A stretch of DNA of 64,000 nucleotides from Thamnaconus septentrionalis (taxonomy: Eukaryota > Chordata > Actinopteri > Tetraodontiformes > Monacanthidae), in the NCBI GenBank assembly GCA_009823395.1, contig CM020519.1, positions 15,429,001 to 15,493,000 on the forward strand, given 5' to 3'. A model generated the notes under the pieces. That model worked only from the letters and a program-made list of their open reading frames with translations. It did no database searches and was not told the DNA's origin. The translations under genes were made by a program, and so were the position numbers. Positions 13,301 through 20,985 of this stretch are shown piece after piece (positions within the stretch are counted from its first letter, which is position 1; each line of letters opens with the position of its first letter).

Positions 13301-16300
13301 ATGGTGGATTTTTTAGAAAGGACAAAAACAGACAAAAAAAATAATAAAAATCACTTGCTGCATGTTTATGTTGTGATGGGAAAAAAGGAACCGGGAGGGA
13401 ACACGGTATTAATACCCTGCTGGAGAGAAAACCAAGTACAGAAGCTCCTAATGATTTTTGTTTTGATCGTATATTTAAATTTTAGCCTTTTTGCCCACGC
13501 GACTCTGGGGGGCGCCAAAATGGAAAGTTTTCACCACGGTGAATAGTGAATATTTTGGCCTTGTATTAATGAACTTAATGCTGATGAAGCTGAATCTTAT
13601 ATTGCAATTTTAATCGTTACATTTTGGCAAATGTGGTTTAATTCAAACTTTCCTTTGTTGGAATCTTTCGATTTGCAACCGCCTCCAACTTCTCAGAACT
13701 TCTCAGGAAATCCTGCAGCCTTTTTCAGACGCAAAGGGGCCGTCACCGTTCTTATTTTATCATTGATATGAAGTTTCGAAAGTCATTTTTGTGTGTGTGT
13801 GTGTGTGTGTACACTCAGCACATGACGCAAATGTGCAAGAGAGCTTCTTGCCACATTTGTTGCTCGCAACGCAAAAGGTCACTTCCTGTCACTCTCCCTG
13901 CGAAGGCTTTCCGGTGGGGGTCACCAAGGTTTGTGTGTGTGACTCAGACTTTTTTCATGTTTATTTACTGATCTATCTGACTATGCGAGCCAGAGCCAAG
14001 GGCTTCTTTAATGTCCCGTCCAGACCACAGGCTGTTTGGAATTAAACATGGTGAACCCCCTCAACTTGCTTGTTAATCTGTTATGACGTTGCTTAGACCC
14101 GCTTCTCCTGCCTTTGCCTTTCAGTTTAGTGCAAATCGCAAGAGTTTAGGATTCTGCTGAACTTCCCTCAGCCTCATTTTAATCGCTACCATTTGCTAGT
14201 TTCAATTATATTACAGTGCATTTGGTTTGATGACATAGTTTGCTGTATTTTTTAACAGAGGTTGTTTTTTATTCGTTCCTAATTTTATGATCAATTTATT
14301 CTCCAAATTCTCCATTAAAAATGTTTTTATGTTTCTCTCTCACACATTCCTCATAATGCACGATCACATCGAGTTCTGCAACAACATTTCACTGCCATGC
14401 AGCGGTTTGATTTCCTCCGACGGCACTCTAAACCAGATGAATGGTCTCATGGAAGTGTGTTAAAAATAAGTGCGCGTGGCGACGGGAGACTGTAAAAAGG
14501 AAGGACTTTGTATAATCCGATCGCAAAACCCTTCAGGAAGTGTTTTAATGTCGTCCGAGGCAACTCCACACTTACCCGTCCAACGGGAAAACAATTTTCC
14601 AGATTATCCATCTGGTTTACATAGATGTGTCATTTTTAGAAGTGGCTCATAGCAAATGCACCAGGCGTCTGTTAAATCAGACGTGCATAGGCCAGCATGA
14701 GAAGCACGGGAGAGGACAGGAAACAGAATCCACCTGCCGGCCTGTATCGTCAATGCCTCTAATAGGTCCGAAATGATACATTGAAATAGCGATTTCATTA
14801 ATTAGTGGTTCGATTACTTGAGTCGTCAGTGTGGGAGGAATTTTGGAATTTGATTGGATTGGATAAAACATGGATGAAATACATACCATTGGTTAAGAAA
14901 AATGTATCTCCCAAGCTGTTGTGCACGTTACTCTACTGATTTTACACTTTAAAATATAACTTAAAGGTCCAGTGTGTAATATTTGGCTTAATTTGCGATT
15001 TTTATATTGTTTAAAGCTTAATATGCTGCCCATAAATACATTAGTAAAAGTGTATAATCGCAGTACAATAAAAGTATTTTGGTTTTGCTACCCATTTAAC
15101 AGATCTTATTTACATAGATCAAGGGTCTCCTTTCAGTTAGCAGCCCAGTTGGCTTGCCACATTACGCATTTGTAGTTAAGGTGAGTGCTCGTGTCTTCAA
15201 ATAAACCAACGAAGAAGAAGGTGGACGAGGTATCCAGGTGTGGGTGTGCAGGCCATCATAGTTCGCTGGTGAGTTCAGGAGGGGAGGGAGAGTGATCTGC
15301 AATCTGAAACGTAACCACTTGATGTCGCTGTTTCTTCTTCCAAATCTCCAAATATTACACGCTTAACCTTTACACTGTTTTTGTGAATCAATTCAAATAT
15401 ATAATATGATTGAGTTAGATGGGTATTCAATATCCGATATCACTTCACACTGATCGGAGGCTGCCGAATCAAGTCAAAACACAATCATTTCGCGACAGAC
15501 TTTGCAATATTGGCAAACGTCATGTCGTCATCCAAACGATTCGATGTAATATCGTATCGTGATGCGGCTGCTGATTCACCCCCCTCGTCTTGAGGCTCTT
15601 TCCGTGCTGCCCACCAGCAACCGTGTCCCGCTGCGACACTGACCGTAGTTCGCCGTGTGTTGCAGACAAAGGAAAGACGAGCTGGAGCAGCGGATGTCGT
15701 CCCTGCAGGAGAGCCGCAGGGAGCTGATGGTGCAGCTGGAGGGACTGATGAAGCTGCTCAAGGTGACCAACTCTGGCGCCGCCCCACCCACTCCATCCTG
15801 CTCAGCCCCACTCGCGGTCGCGAGCCTCGCTTTTTCCTCTTCTGTTTCTGCCTTAGTTCTTTTGGGTTTTTAACCCATCTGCAGCTCTGACTCTGTCTGA
15901 CATCTTCCTTTCAATCCTTTTTCTCACACACTGTTTCCCACCGCGTTGCGGCCCAGTAGGATGAGGAACAGCGGCAGGCCGTAAGTTTGCTCACGTTTGT
16001 GAAGTGTGGCTCCTGCTTTTTATATTACAGACTATATTTTCAAATTATTATAGATGACATTTACATTTCAAAAATCATGTAAATAATCATGTTATATTGT
16101 TTATTATGTTTATTATTATTTGTTATACTGAACTATTACACTATTATTACTTTCCTAATGTTATTATTATTACTCTTACTGTTGAGATAGTATTATTATA
16201 TACTAAGTAAGTGGTTACATTGGTCGCAACTAATTATATTATATTATATTGTGTATTTTTGCATAACACTTCAAACATCCTTATCTGTACTTACCACTTA

Positions 16301-18111
16301 TTAATCTTTCGAACTTTGTATTTTGTAAAACTTATATTGAAAGTTAAAGTTAAAGTCGCAGTGATTGTCACATTCCAATGGAAGTGAAATTTCCCCACCG
16401 CATTTGACCCCTCCCCTGAGGAAGCGCTGAGCAGTTGCCACTTGGCTCTCTTTTGTTACACTTTCCTGTTCCTCATAATGCAGGATCAAGTCGGGTTCTG
16501 CCACACCAACAATTCACTGCCATGTAACGTGTCATGTGACAAACAAAGTCTTTGAATCTTGAATCTGTGCAAAAATCTAAAAAATATATCTTCCGAAATC
16601 CTGCCTGACAAATCTCCTAAAAAGTGTTCTGCAAGATGTGCGGTCACCTTCTGAAGAAGAAGTGACGATGTTTCCTGGAGGCTGCCGCCAGTGTGTAACC
16701 GTCTGAGTGAATTTGTTCCCTCAGGCGCAGGCTGCCGGTTCCTCTCACCCTTCCCCCTCCCGGCCGAGCCCGTCGATCGCCCGCTCGCGGGCGCCCCATC
16801 ACCTCAGGCTCAAGTGTACCAGCCTCAGGATTCACTTGCTGGCGTGGGCGGCGACGTGCAGGAAGCTTTTGCTCAAGGTAAACTTATTGAAATTTAAAAG
16901 CATATGACAAAAAGTATAATTGTTATTATTTTATCTATGTATCTGTCACCACCCTTGTCCTTTTCACATGAAATAATTTACAGTTATTTGGTTCAGTGGC
17001 TTAAAGGTGAAGTGTGTCACATTTGGATATTTTTAAGAGGAAACAGCAACATCAAATGGTTACGTTTTACATCGCAGCGCTCTTTCACTACCCGCCCTCT
17101 CCCGAGCTTGCCAGTGAACTACAGTGGCCTGTGAGCACAAACCTGGATACCTCATCCCCTTCTTCTTCGTTGGTTTATTTGAGGACGCTAGCGTTCACCC
17201 TAAGCATGAAACGTACTGTCAGGTGGGCTGTATTGTCCACACCAGGCTTCCTTAGAAATATGGCGGTGCAAGATGGCAGCTAACTGGGAGCAAGACCCTT
17301 GATCTATTTATTCTTATATATAAATAAGAACTGTTTTGAGGGTAGGAAACCAAATTCATGTTATTGTACTGTGAATATACACTTTTATTCATGTATTCAT
17401 GGGCATTATATTAAGCCTTTACCAATATAAAAATCATAAATCAAGCCAAATTTTACACACTGAACCTTTAAAAACAAGAAAAACAACTTAAAATTGTATA
17501 TATTTTTGCTTTATTCAACTGCTTAATATGAGACTAATGCTTCTCAGCGCCAAGAAGGAACCTGAGGAACGACCTCCTCGTAGCAGCTGACTCCATCACC
17601 AACACTGTGTCCTCATTGGTCAAAGAGCTCCACTCTGGTAATAGCACACACACACTTGGACGAAGATATTCTACTTTTCTGCCTCTTGGTAAAACTCCAT
17701 TTTGAATTAGACTAAATAACTGTTTTGTTTCTTGTCAGTTGAAAAAATATGATTTTTGTTTGTTTGTTTGTTTACTAAGCCTTTCCAAAGTGGTCAGTGT
17801 ATTTTCATGTGATGTTTTCCGCCATCTTTTCTCACCAGATGATGTCCGTGAGGAAGAAGAGAGGCTAATTAACGGGAAGGACAGAGGTAAATACATTCCT
17901 CTCAGTCATCAGACGCTACATTCATGCCCCTTCTGTGAAACATGCTAAAAGTCTCACGTTATGACCACATTCAAATCTTTATCTTGTGCATGTCTCACTT
18001 CTTTCTTTTATGTGCTTTGTGTTTCCAGGTTAAGCAATGCCCTGGTTATCATTAGTTGTATCTTATCTTTGGCTAAGTGCTAATATAATATGTTCTCCTC
18101 CAGCAGGATAA
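345..18111 (+). CDS. dtnb: Dystrobrevin beta, 19 coding exons (complete gene model)
   Basis: Dystrobrevin is a cytoplasmic scaffold of the dystrophin-associated protein complex. It binds dystrophin/utrophin through a coiled coil and recruits syntrophins. Joining the exons listed separately, all with GT-AG introns and matching phases, gives about 619 residues, close to the roughly 627 of human DTNB. The order is EF-hand-like region (about 20-240), ZZ finger (about 243-290), a less conserved linker, two syntrophin-binding helices (about 363-417), coiled coil (about 418-514), Ser/Pro-rich segment, the [16 protein letters not shown] block and a C-terminus ending KDRG. The short C-terminus and the dnmt3a neighbour favour beta over alpha. 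The one break is a missing base within exon 16. Which teleost duplicate this is (dtnba or dtnbb) cannot be decided here. Confidence 0.95.
1277..2011 (-). mobile_element. Tc1/mariner-like MITE, old copy interrupted by a second MITE
   Basis: The sequence starts tacagtgctcgagaaaag and carries tttttggacacctc. It is the reverse complement of the element at 11537-12077. After the interruption at 1355-1827, homology resumes (gagtacaagaattt, ttattttgtctcatta, cctctgatgcagc). It is non-coding and diverged. Confidence 0.6.
1355..1827 (+). mobile_element. TTAA-flanked MITE (family A), copy 1
   Basis: It begins ttaaaggttaagtgtgtaa and ends ttttacacactgaacctctaa. These ends are inverted repeats of each other that overlap a TTAA-like target. 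The interior (caccgagtggttac, gccagtgaactacggtggcc, taggagcaagacccttga) recurs in four other places in the window. It sits inside the older Tc1-like element. No coding capacity is seen, so this is a non-autonomous DNA transposon. The TTAA ends suggest piggyBac-like mobilisation but do not prove it. Confidence 0.7.
2059..2155 (+). repeat. Long CT microsatellite acting as the exon 2 pyrimidine tract
   Basis: An almost pure (CT)n run of about 85 nt, continued by ctctcgctctctcccc, ends a few bases before the acceptor of dtnb exon 2. Confidence 0.95.
2164..2244 (+). CDS. dtnb: dtnb coding exon 2
   Basis: The acceptor is gtcacag and the donor AACT|GTGAGT. It encodes [19 protein letters not shown] and then RFVQKRCN. 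The [17 protein letters not shown] block is nearly invariant among dystrophins and dystrobrevins and begins the first EF-hand-like region. Confidence 0.95.
2364..2577 (+). CDS. dtnb: dtnb coding exon 3 (EF-hand-like region)
   Basis: It lies between gcctctcag and GACTG|GTAACG. It encodes [19 protein letters not shown] followed by a region matching ISVSRLE and QLNKRLPSTH of mammalian dystrobrevin. It is helical, with degenerate EF-hand geometry. Confidence 0.95.
2696..2781 (+). CDS. dtnb: dtnb coding exon 4
   Basis: The acceptor is cttttcag and the donor CCGAT|GTAAGT. It encodes [20 protein letters not shown] and then GGKLVDKLR, matching [20 protein letters not shown]. Confidence 0.95.
2804..3135. 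repeat. Degenerate retroelement-tail-like repeat
   Basis: The text gacttttattgtcattgtga followed by gcacaaagaaatt resembles the 3' tails of fish LINE/SINE elements. A related tail occurs near 49060. The rest is AT-rich and not assignable. Confidence 0.35.
3136..4357. other. dtnb intron 4, remaining part
   Basis: About 1.2 kb of unique-looking AT-rich intron. No conserved ORF, RNA gene or assignable repeat was recognised. Confidence 0.5.
4358..4387 (+). repeat. TG microsatellite at a 3' splice site
   Basis: (TG)14-15 runs directly into the CAG acceptor of dtnb exon 5. Confidence 0.95.
4390..4544 (+). CDS. dtnb: dtnb coding exon 5 (second EF-hand-like region)
   Basis: The acceptor is (TG)n-CAG and the donor CAGCAG|GTACCT. 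It encodes [20 protein letters not shown] and, further on, [20 protein letters not shown], matching the mammalian VFSQISDSNGLM and [15 protein letters not shown] blocks. Confidence 0.95.
4711..4810 (+). CDS. dtnb: dtnb coding exon 6
   Basis: The acceptor is gggtgcag and the donor GCATG|GTACGC. It encodes [20 protein letters not shown] and then [13 protein letters not shown]. The dystrophin-family [10 protein letters not shown] helix leads into the ZZ finger of the next exon. Confidence 0.95.
5150..5960 (-). mobile_element. LINE fragment, C-terminal end of a reverse transcriptase ORF (broken)
   Basis: On the minus strand, two overlapping frames (about 5586-5825 and 5474-5662) resemble the C-terminal tail of fish non-LTR retrotransposon ORF2 proteins. 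They read [32 protein letters not shown] and [15 protein letters not shown], where the last corresponds to the usual RGPKLWNSLP motif. The frames are shifted against each other and no catalytic domain is present, so this is a dead 5'-truncated copy within dtnb intron 6. The clade (CR1/L2/Rex-like) is not certain. Confidence 0.6.
6042..6208 (+). CDS. dtnb: dtnb coding exon 7 (ZZ zinc finger)
   Basis: The acceptor is ccctgtcag and the donor TCCTGG|GTGAGT. It encodes the whole ZZ finger: SCSYC, YRCLRC, LCQDC and [11 protein letters not shown]. The zinc ligands are four CxxC-type cysteine pairs' worth of positions, C247, C250, C262, C265, C271 and C274, with H284 and H288, all present. In dystrophin relatives this finger helps contact beta-dystroglycan and stabilises the EF-hand module. 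Confidence 0.96.
6209..6651. other. dtnb intron 7
   Basis: No gene or clear repeat was recognised in this 443-base intron. Confidence 0.5.
6652..6779 (+). CDS. dtnb: dtnb coding exon 8
   Basis: The acceptor is gcgacgcag and the donor ATCGT|GTAAGA. It encodes [20 protein letters not shown] and [16 protein letters not shown], matching [21 protein letters not shown] of mammals. Confidence 0.95.
7083..7225 (+). repeat. Decayed fragment of repeat family E
   Basis: The runs gtgtgcatgttctccttgcg, gtgtgtgggttctctcc and ctccggcttcctgctg match the interior of the common fish repeat seen intact at 31200-31475. Both ends are eroded. Confidence 0.5.
7226..8293. other. dtnb intron 8, remainder
   Basis: It contains poly-T runs and a GC-richer segment near 7760-8150. 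A 141-codon open frame at 7549-7974 shows no protein signature. No feature is supported. Confidence 0.4.
8294..8365 (+). CDS. dtnb: dtnb coding exon 9 (variable linker)
   Basis: The acceptor is a short (TG)n-CAG and the donor AAAAG|GTAAAA. It encodes [20 protein letters not shown], aligning loosely with PPRPLTNMNDTMVSHMSSG. It is weakly conserved; the exon is supported by its position and by phase 2 at both ends. Confidence 0.8.
8504..8712 (+). mobile_element. TTAA-flanked MITE (family A), copy 2, internally deleted
   Basis: It starts ttaaaggtccagtgtgtaaa and ends attttacgcactggacttt. The interior keeps only the taggagcaagacccttg portion onward. Confidence 0.65.
8925..9455. repeat. Probable interspersed repeat, unclassified
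   Basis: The flanking motifs aaaaactggtcatggaaac and aaaaaactgcaatggaaac bracket about 500 bases without coding signal. The ends look repeat-like but no second copy is in the window. Confidence 0.3.
9821..9898 (+). CDS. dtnb: dtnb coding exon 10 (first syntrophin-binding helix)
   Basis: The acceptor is ctcttccag and the donor CCCGCG|GTGAGA. It encodes [20 protein letters not shown] and LQSSP. The DEHALIASYVARLQ motif of mammals is the first of two tandem syntrophin-binding helices. Confidence 0.95.
10095..10429 (+). mobile_element. hAT-like MITE (family B), copy 1
   Basis: It starts CAGCGTTTCTCAACTGGTGG and ends with the inverted form CCACCAGTTGAGAACCGCTG, about 335 bp. The flanks gctaagac and gtccagac are compatible with a diverged 8-bp target duplication. 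It has no coding capacity. Confidence 0.8.
10430..11070. other. dtnb intron 10, remainder
   Basis: AT-rich with poly-T runs; a (TG)n tract ends at the next acceptor. Nothing else was recognised. Confidence 0.4.
11071..11155 (+). CDS. dtnb: dtnb coding exon 11 (second syntrophin-binding helix)
   Basis: The acceptor is (TG)n-CAG and the donor GCCGGG|GTGAGT. It encodes [20 protein letters not shown] and LAESDGAG, matching the second syntrophin-binding helix DEEHRLIARYAARLA. Confidence 0.95.
11239..11318 (+). CDS. dtnb: dtnb coding exon 12 (coiled coil start)
   Basis: The acceptor is tgcccag and the donor AACAG|GTAAAG. It encodes [20 protein letters not shown] and QLECKN. The intron before it is only 83 bases. 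It begins the coiled coil that pairs with dystrophin/utrophin. Confidence 0.95.
11537..12077 (+). mobile_element. Tc1/mariner-like MITE (family G)
   Basis: The left end tacagtagtggaaaaaag... and right end ...cctccaccactgta are inverted repeats bounded by TA. Both carry a gttttcggacacc/ggtgtccaaaaac motif. It is non-coding. Confidence 0.7.
12095..12770 (+). mobile_element. hAT-like repeat family C, copy 1 (long)
   Basis: It starts CAGTGTTTTTCAGCCACTG. A matching inverted end (GTGGTTGAAAAACCCTG) closes a core at 12363. Homology to the inverted copy near 20000-20985 continues to about 12770 (gaagacgcagctgtccgaaa, tggctgtttactggctgac, tgaccagaagaagaag). The real unit is therefore longer than the core. 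Confidence 0.65.
12921..13034 (+). CDS. dtnb: dtnb coding exon 13 (coiled coil)
   Basis: The acceptor is tccccag and the donor CTCAG|GTAAAC. It encodes [20 protein letters not shown] and [17 protein letters not shown], almost the mammalian [20 protein letters not shown]. Confidence 0.95.
13035..14334. other. dtnb intron 13, first part
   Basis: It contains a poly-A tract (13184-13203) and a short (TG)n at 13790-13811. Nothing else could be assigned. Confidence 0.45.
14335..14405. repeat. Short repeat shared with 16440-16530
   Basis: The words cattcctcataatgca, gagttctgcaacaac and ttcactgccatg recur at 16440-16530, marking a small diverged repeat. Confidence 0.4.
14961..15371 (-). mobile_element. 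TTAA-flanked MITE (family A), copy 3, inverted
   Basis: It starts ttaaaggtccagtgtgtaat and ends attacacgcttaaccttta. The interior is the reverse complement of copies 1 and 4. Confidence 0.75.
15666..15762 (+). CDS. dtnb: dtnb coding exon 14 (coiled coil)
   Basis: The acceptor is gtgttgcag and the donor CTCAAG|GTGACC. It encodes [20 protein letters not shown] and [12 protein letters not shown], practically identical to the mammalian sequence. Confidence 0.97.
15960..15980 (+). CDS. dtnb: dtnb coding microexon 15 (21 nt)
   Basis: Seven codons encode DEEQRQA between cccagtag and GCC|GTAAGT. They match EEEQKQA, which follows LLK in mammals. Phase is 0 on both sides, so skipping would keep the frame. 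The acceptor is a tandem CAGTAG in which use of the first AG would add an in-frame TAG. Confidence 0.85.
16081..16310. other. AT-rich low-complexity DNA in dtnb intron 15
   Basis: Runs of attattatt; no feature. Confidence 0.6.
16325..16530. repeat. Retroelement-tail-like repeat
   Basis: The text aaagttaaagtcgcagtgat, tgtcacattcc, gcatttgacccctcccctg and gcgctgagcag resembles a widespread fish retroelement tail. The part after 16440 repeats 14335-14405. Confidence 0.5.
16725..16877 (+). CDS. dtnb: dtnb coding exon 16, one base out of frame
   Basis: The acceptor is tccctcag and the donor CTCAAG|GTAAAC. The 5' part, in phase with exon 15, reads [17 protein letters not shown], aligning with AAQATGSPHTSPTH of mammals. 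The 3' part reads [18 protein letters not shown], the most conserved C-terminal block, but in the frame one base earlier. The exon is 153 nt where one more base is required. The shift lies roughly between 16785 and 16828. Either a base is missing from the assembly, the allele is damaged, or a shorter exon from the in-phase acceptor-like CAG ending at 16807 is used. Confidence 0.85.
17001..17471 (+). mobile_element. TTAA-flanked MITE (family A), copy 4, near full length
   Basis: The ends ttaaaggtgaagtgtgtcac and ttttacacactgaacctttaa form the clearest TTAA-bounded inverted pair of the family, 471 bp. Confidence 0.8.
17548..17637 (+). CDS. dtnb: dtnb coding exon 17
   Basis: The acceptor is cttctcag and the donor TCTG|GTAATA. 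It encodes [20 protein letters not shown] and SSLVKELHS, matching the mammalian [26 protein letters not shown]. Confidence 0.97.
17839..17886 (+). CDS. dtnb: dtnb coding exon 18
   Basis: The acceptor is ctcaccag and the donor AGAG|GTAAAT. It encodes [16 protein letters not shown], the acidic end before the terminal Gly; mammals have EEEEEKMQNGKDRG. Confidence 0.92.
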
Positions 18112-18135
18112 ATGGGCGGCAGCAAATACAAAACG
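18104..18135 (+). CDS. dtnb: dtnb terminal coding exon 19 with NAGNAG acceptor
   Basis: The acceptor is ctccagcag. Starting after the second AG (18107) completes a Gly codon followed by TAA (18109-18111). Starting after the first AG (18104) gives Ala-Gly-TAA with the same stop. A donor AAACG|GTAAGT at 18135 then splices into the 3' UTR exon. A third acceptor at 18028 (tttccag|GTTAA) would also give Gly-stop. Confidence 0.7.
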
Positions 18136-18584
18136 GTAAGTGATTTTCATCAGTTTTTGTTTTTTTTTTTGAATTACATGACAGTATTTGTAATGGTACA
18201 TTGATCCATGCATGACAACATAATCGCTGAGTACACAACTCCTCTTTTCACAATCTTATCTGCGATCCTTTCGTAGATAGGCACTTTATTTGTTTTTTGT
18301 TTTTTAAGAAAGGCCTGTACAAACATGACGCTGATTATTTGGCGGTCCCAGCCAACAATTTGTCTGTGAGTTTGAACTTGTTTGCGTAGACATCTACGAT
18401 TCTCCTTGTCGTGTTTGCCCAGTCAGCGTTTCAGTCGCTTGAATGGGTTTAATGGGTTTCTCTCCATCTTCAAATTGAAGGCATGACTCATTAGAACTGT
18501 ACTACGGCTGCTTTAAATGTTGCAAAGACTTCTTCTCGGCACCGCGTTGCCGTCCAGTTGACGGAGCACGCGAGCGCTAATAAT

Positions 18585-18668
18585 ACAAGGCTGCGAACGC
18601 ACCCGTCGAGCTCAGCAGATGCCATAATATAAGGCTGCGAACGCGCTCGTCGAGCCCAGCAGATGTTA
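18585..18668 (+). repeat. Two-copy direct repeat
   Basis: aaggctgcgaacgc, followed by cgtcgagc and cagcagatg, occurs twice in tandem with a unit near 46 bp. Confidence 0.8.
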
Positions 18669-19999
18669 GCAATCTGTGCCCTCCGTTGCGTCAGCCTGCA
18701 ATTGCCCTGGCTAAATGTGGCCCTCTGCCACCAGCGCGGCAGGCACGCTAAGTGGCAGAGAGCGAAGAGGAAGAGTCAAGTCCTCTGACATTGCACCCCA
18801 GGGTCGATTGAGGTTGAATTTACGACTCTGAACGAGTGATGGAAGTGTTTTTAAACTGGCATCTGCAGGCTGTAACAACGAAAGGGATGAGACCATGTCG
18901 ACGTAATTGTAATAGAAATAATTATTATTTTTTTAGCAGTGTACCAGTATGATTATTATCGAGTTATGTAACAGTCTCCACCTGCAGGGGCATTTGTCAT
19001 CTGGTACAACTCATGCAAGGTGGGTGTTATTATATCTAATGCCATGGTTGCACTGCGCAAATTCAACCCAATTTTAGCCCGGCAGCAGAGGGTGGAGGTG
19101 CAAATACTTTGTTTTCTGTACTTTTCGTACTTTACCTCAGTCTTACTTTGTCTGACGACTGATTGCTTTTACTCCCCACATTTGCAGACACATATCTGTA
19201 GCTTCTACTCCTAACATTGGAAAAACATGCCTGTTTGTTTTGTGTTTAAAAGATACAAATTCTGTCCAAAGTAATTCACTTATTATTTCATCAATCAAAG
19301 TGTAAACATCCGATAATGGCTCACTGGTCAAACTATGACTGAAGACAGTTTGGTTGTGCAGCAGTTGAAAAGGGAAAAAAAAAACTATAGTACTGAGAGC
19401 ATCAAAGCTGGTAATAATTATCCAGATGCTCCTGCACGACCTCTGACCTCTGACCCCTGGTCAATTCACTCCACATTATTCTGTCACAAATGTTTAATTT
19501 TTCAGAACCTGCACTTTCACACTTTCACTTGAGTAAAGGAGTCGAATCGCTACTTTTTTACTTTTACCCGAGTATTTTTTTTAACACAAGTATCCGTACT
19601 TTTACTTAAGTACAGAATGCAAATACTTTTGCCACCTCCGCCGGCAAAGCACATCTTGTTGTGTTCACGATGACACACGAGAGCTTTCACGTGTCATCAC
19701 ACGATGACTGATGGGGATTGTGTGGTGCGGCCTTGTGGTGCGGCTCCTCTCCTCACCAAGACACGGCAGGAATTCACACAGCCGCCGCCACCGACGAGCT
19801 AAAAGCGAGAAACAATGGTGTAGCGTAACCCTGGTATTAGTAACGCGATAATCACTGTTGCCACGATCGCTTGGACGCCTGGTTGTGCTGTGACTCACCG
19901 GCAGTCATTACCACAAACGCCGAGGAGGAGCTAAATATTTCCTTTGAAACGGTAGAAGTAGAAAATGAGGTCAAAACAGGCTGGAGAAAGATGGCATTT

Positions 20000-20985
20000 G
20001 ATATTTCAACAGCACAGTTTGAGGCACTTGAAAAATTTCGTCAGCTTCTTCCTCTGGTCATCTGGTCAACTTGTCCTCAAGTTGCTCAATGAAACCGCTT
20101 CCCAGAGCGTCGTTTCAATGTATGGATTGAAATTCATACCTAAACTTGAGCTGTTTTATTTTTCAAACAGTTTAGCAATGGGAAGAACTTTACAGTGGCA
20201 GCTCTCCCATCACTTTTCACCTGAGTCAGCCAGTAAACAGCCACTTGCGTGACAGCGGAGGCACCAGTTTTAAATCTGATCTTCCAGCTAACGATGAGCT
20301 TCCAGCTACAGCATTGAAATGATAGTTATATATAATTTGGAGAGAAAGTTTTGGACCGCTGCGTCTTCTAGGCCAGTGTTTCTCCACCTTTTATGAGCCA
20401 CGGCACATTTATAACACTGAAAGAAATCCCTGGTACACCACCAACCAAAAAAATCTTATTAAATGACACTTTTTGGCCGAATAATGACAAAATAGTCTCT
20501 TCATTTATTTACACTAAATCAGTTTGAATCCTGGCCCTGTTTAGATGCACATGAAGCTGATATGCAGGGAGGAAAATAGGCTCACTTTCCTTTCAAAGCA
20601 GCGTTTCTCAACTGGTGGGTCGCGACCCACTTTTGGGTCGTGGATCTGTTTTGATTGGGTCGTGGCTCTGTGGCCAGTTTCGCTTTTTCTTTTCTGTTCT
20701 TTTTTTAAGAGATTTTAAAATAGAGAAAATGTTGGGCATTTATTTTGCAGGACGCACAATTTCATTCAATAATTTCAATAATTTATTGTCTAGACATGAT
20801 AGAAAGTGGGCTAGCATTTTTATTTTTGTGGAATAAATTTGGTAAATGTGGGGTCCTGAGACTCCACTAGTTGAGAAATGTTTTGTTTTTTTAGGCCAAT
20901 TAAGTGAAATTGGATGACTTTTTTTTAAGGCACACCTGACATTATTTGACGGTATACTGATGTGGTGCAGCACAGTGGTTCTGTT
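20000..20985 (-). mobile_element. hAT-like repeat family C, copy 2, inverted and interrupted
   Basis: It reads as the reverse complement of 12095-12770 (gtcagccagtaaacagccac, ttcttcctctggtcatctgg). The core runs 20374-20982 and is interrupted at 20599-20880 by a family B element. It lies in the intron between the last coding exon and the 3' UTR exon. Confidence 0.65.
20599..20880 (+). mobile_element. hAT-like MITE (family B), copy 2
   Basis: It starts CAGCGTTTCTCAACTGGTGG and ends ctccactagttgagaaatg. It is nested inside a family C copy. Confidence 0.75.

Noticed and set aside
14961..15371. Possible separate non-coding RNA gene because of repeated blocks
   Set aside because: The blocks are explained by the TTAA-type MITE, which recurs in five places.
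17887..17948. Read-through of dtnb exon 18 into the intron
   Set aside because: It gives a short unconserved tail, whereas splicing gives the conserved KDRG end.
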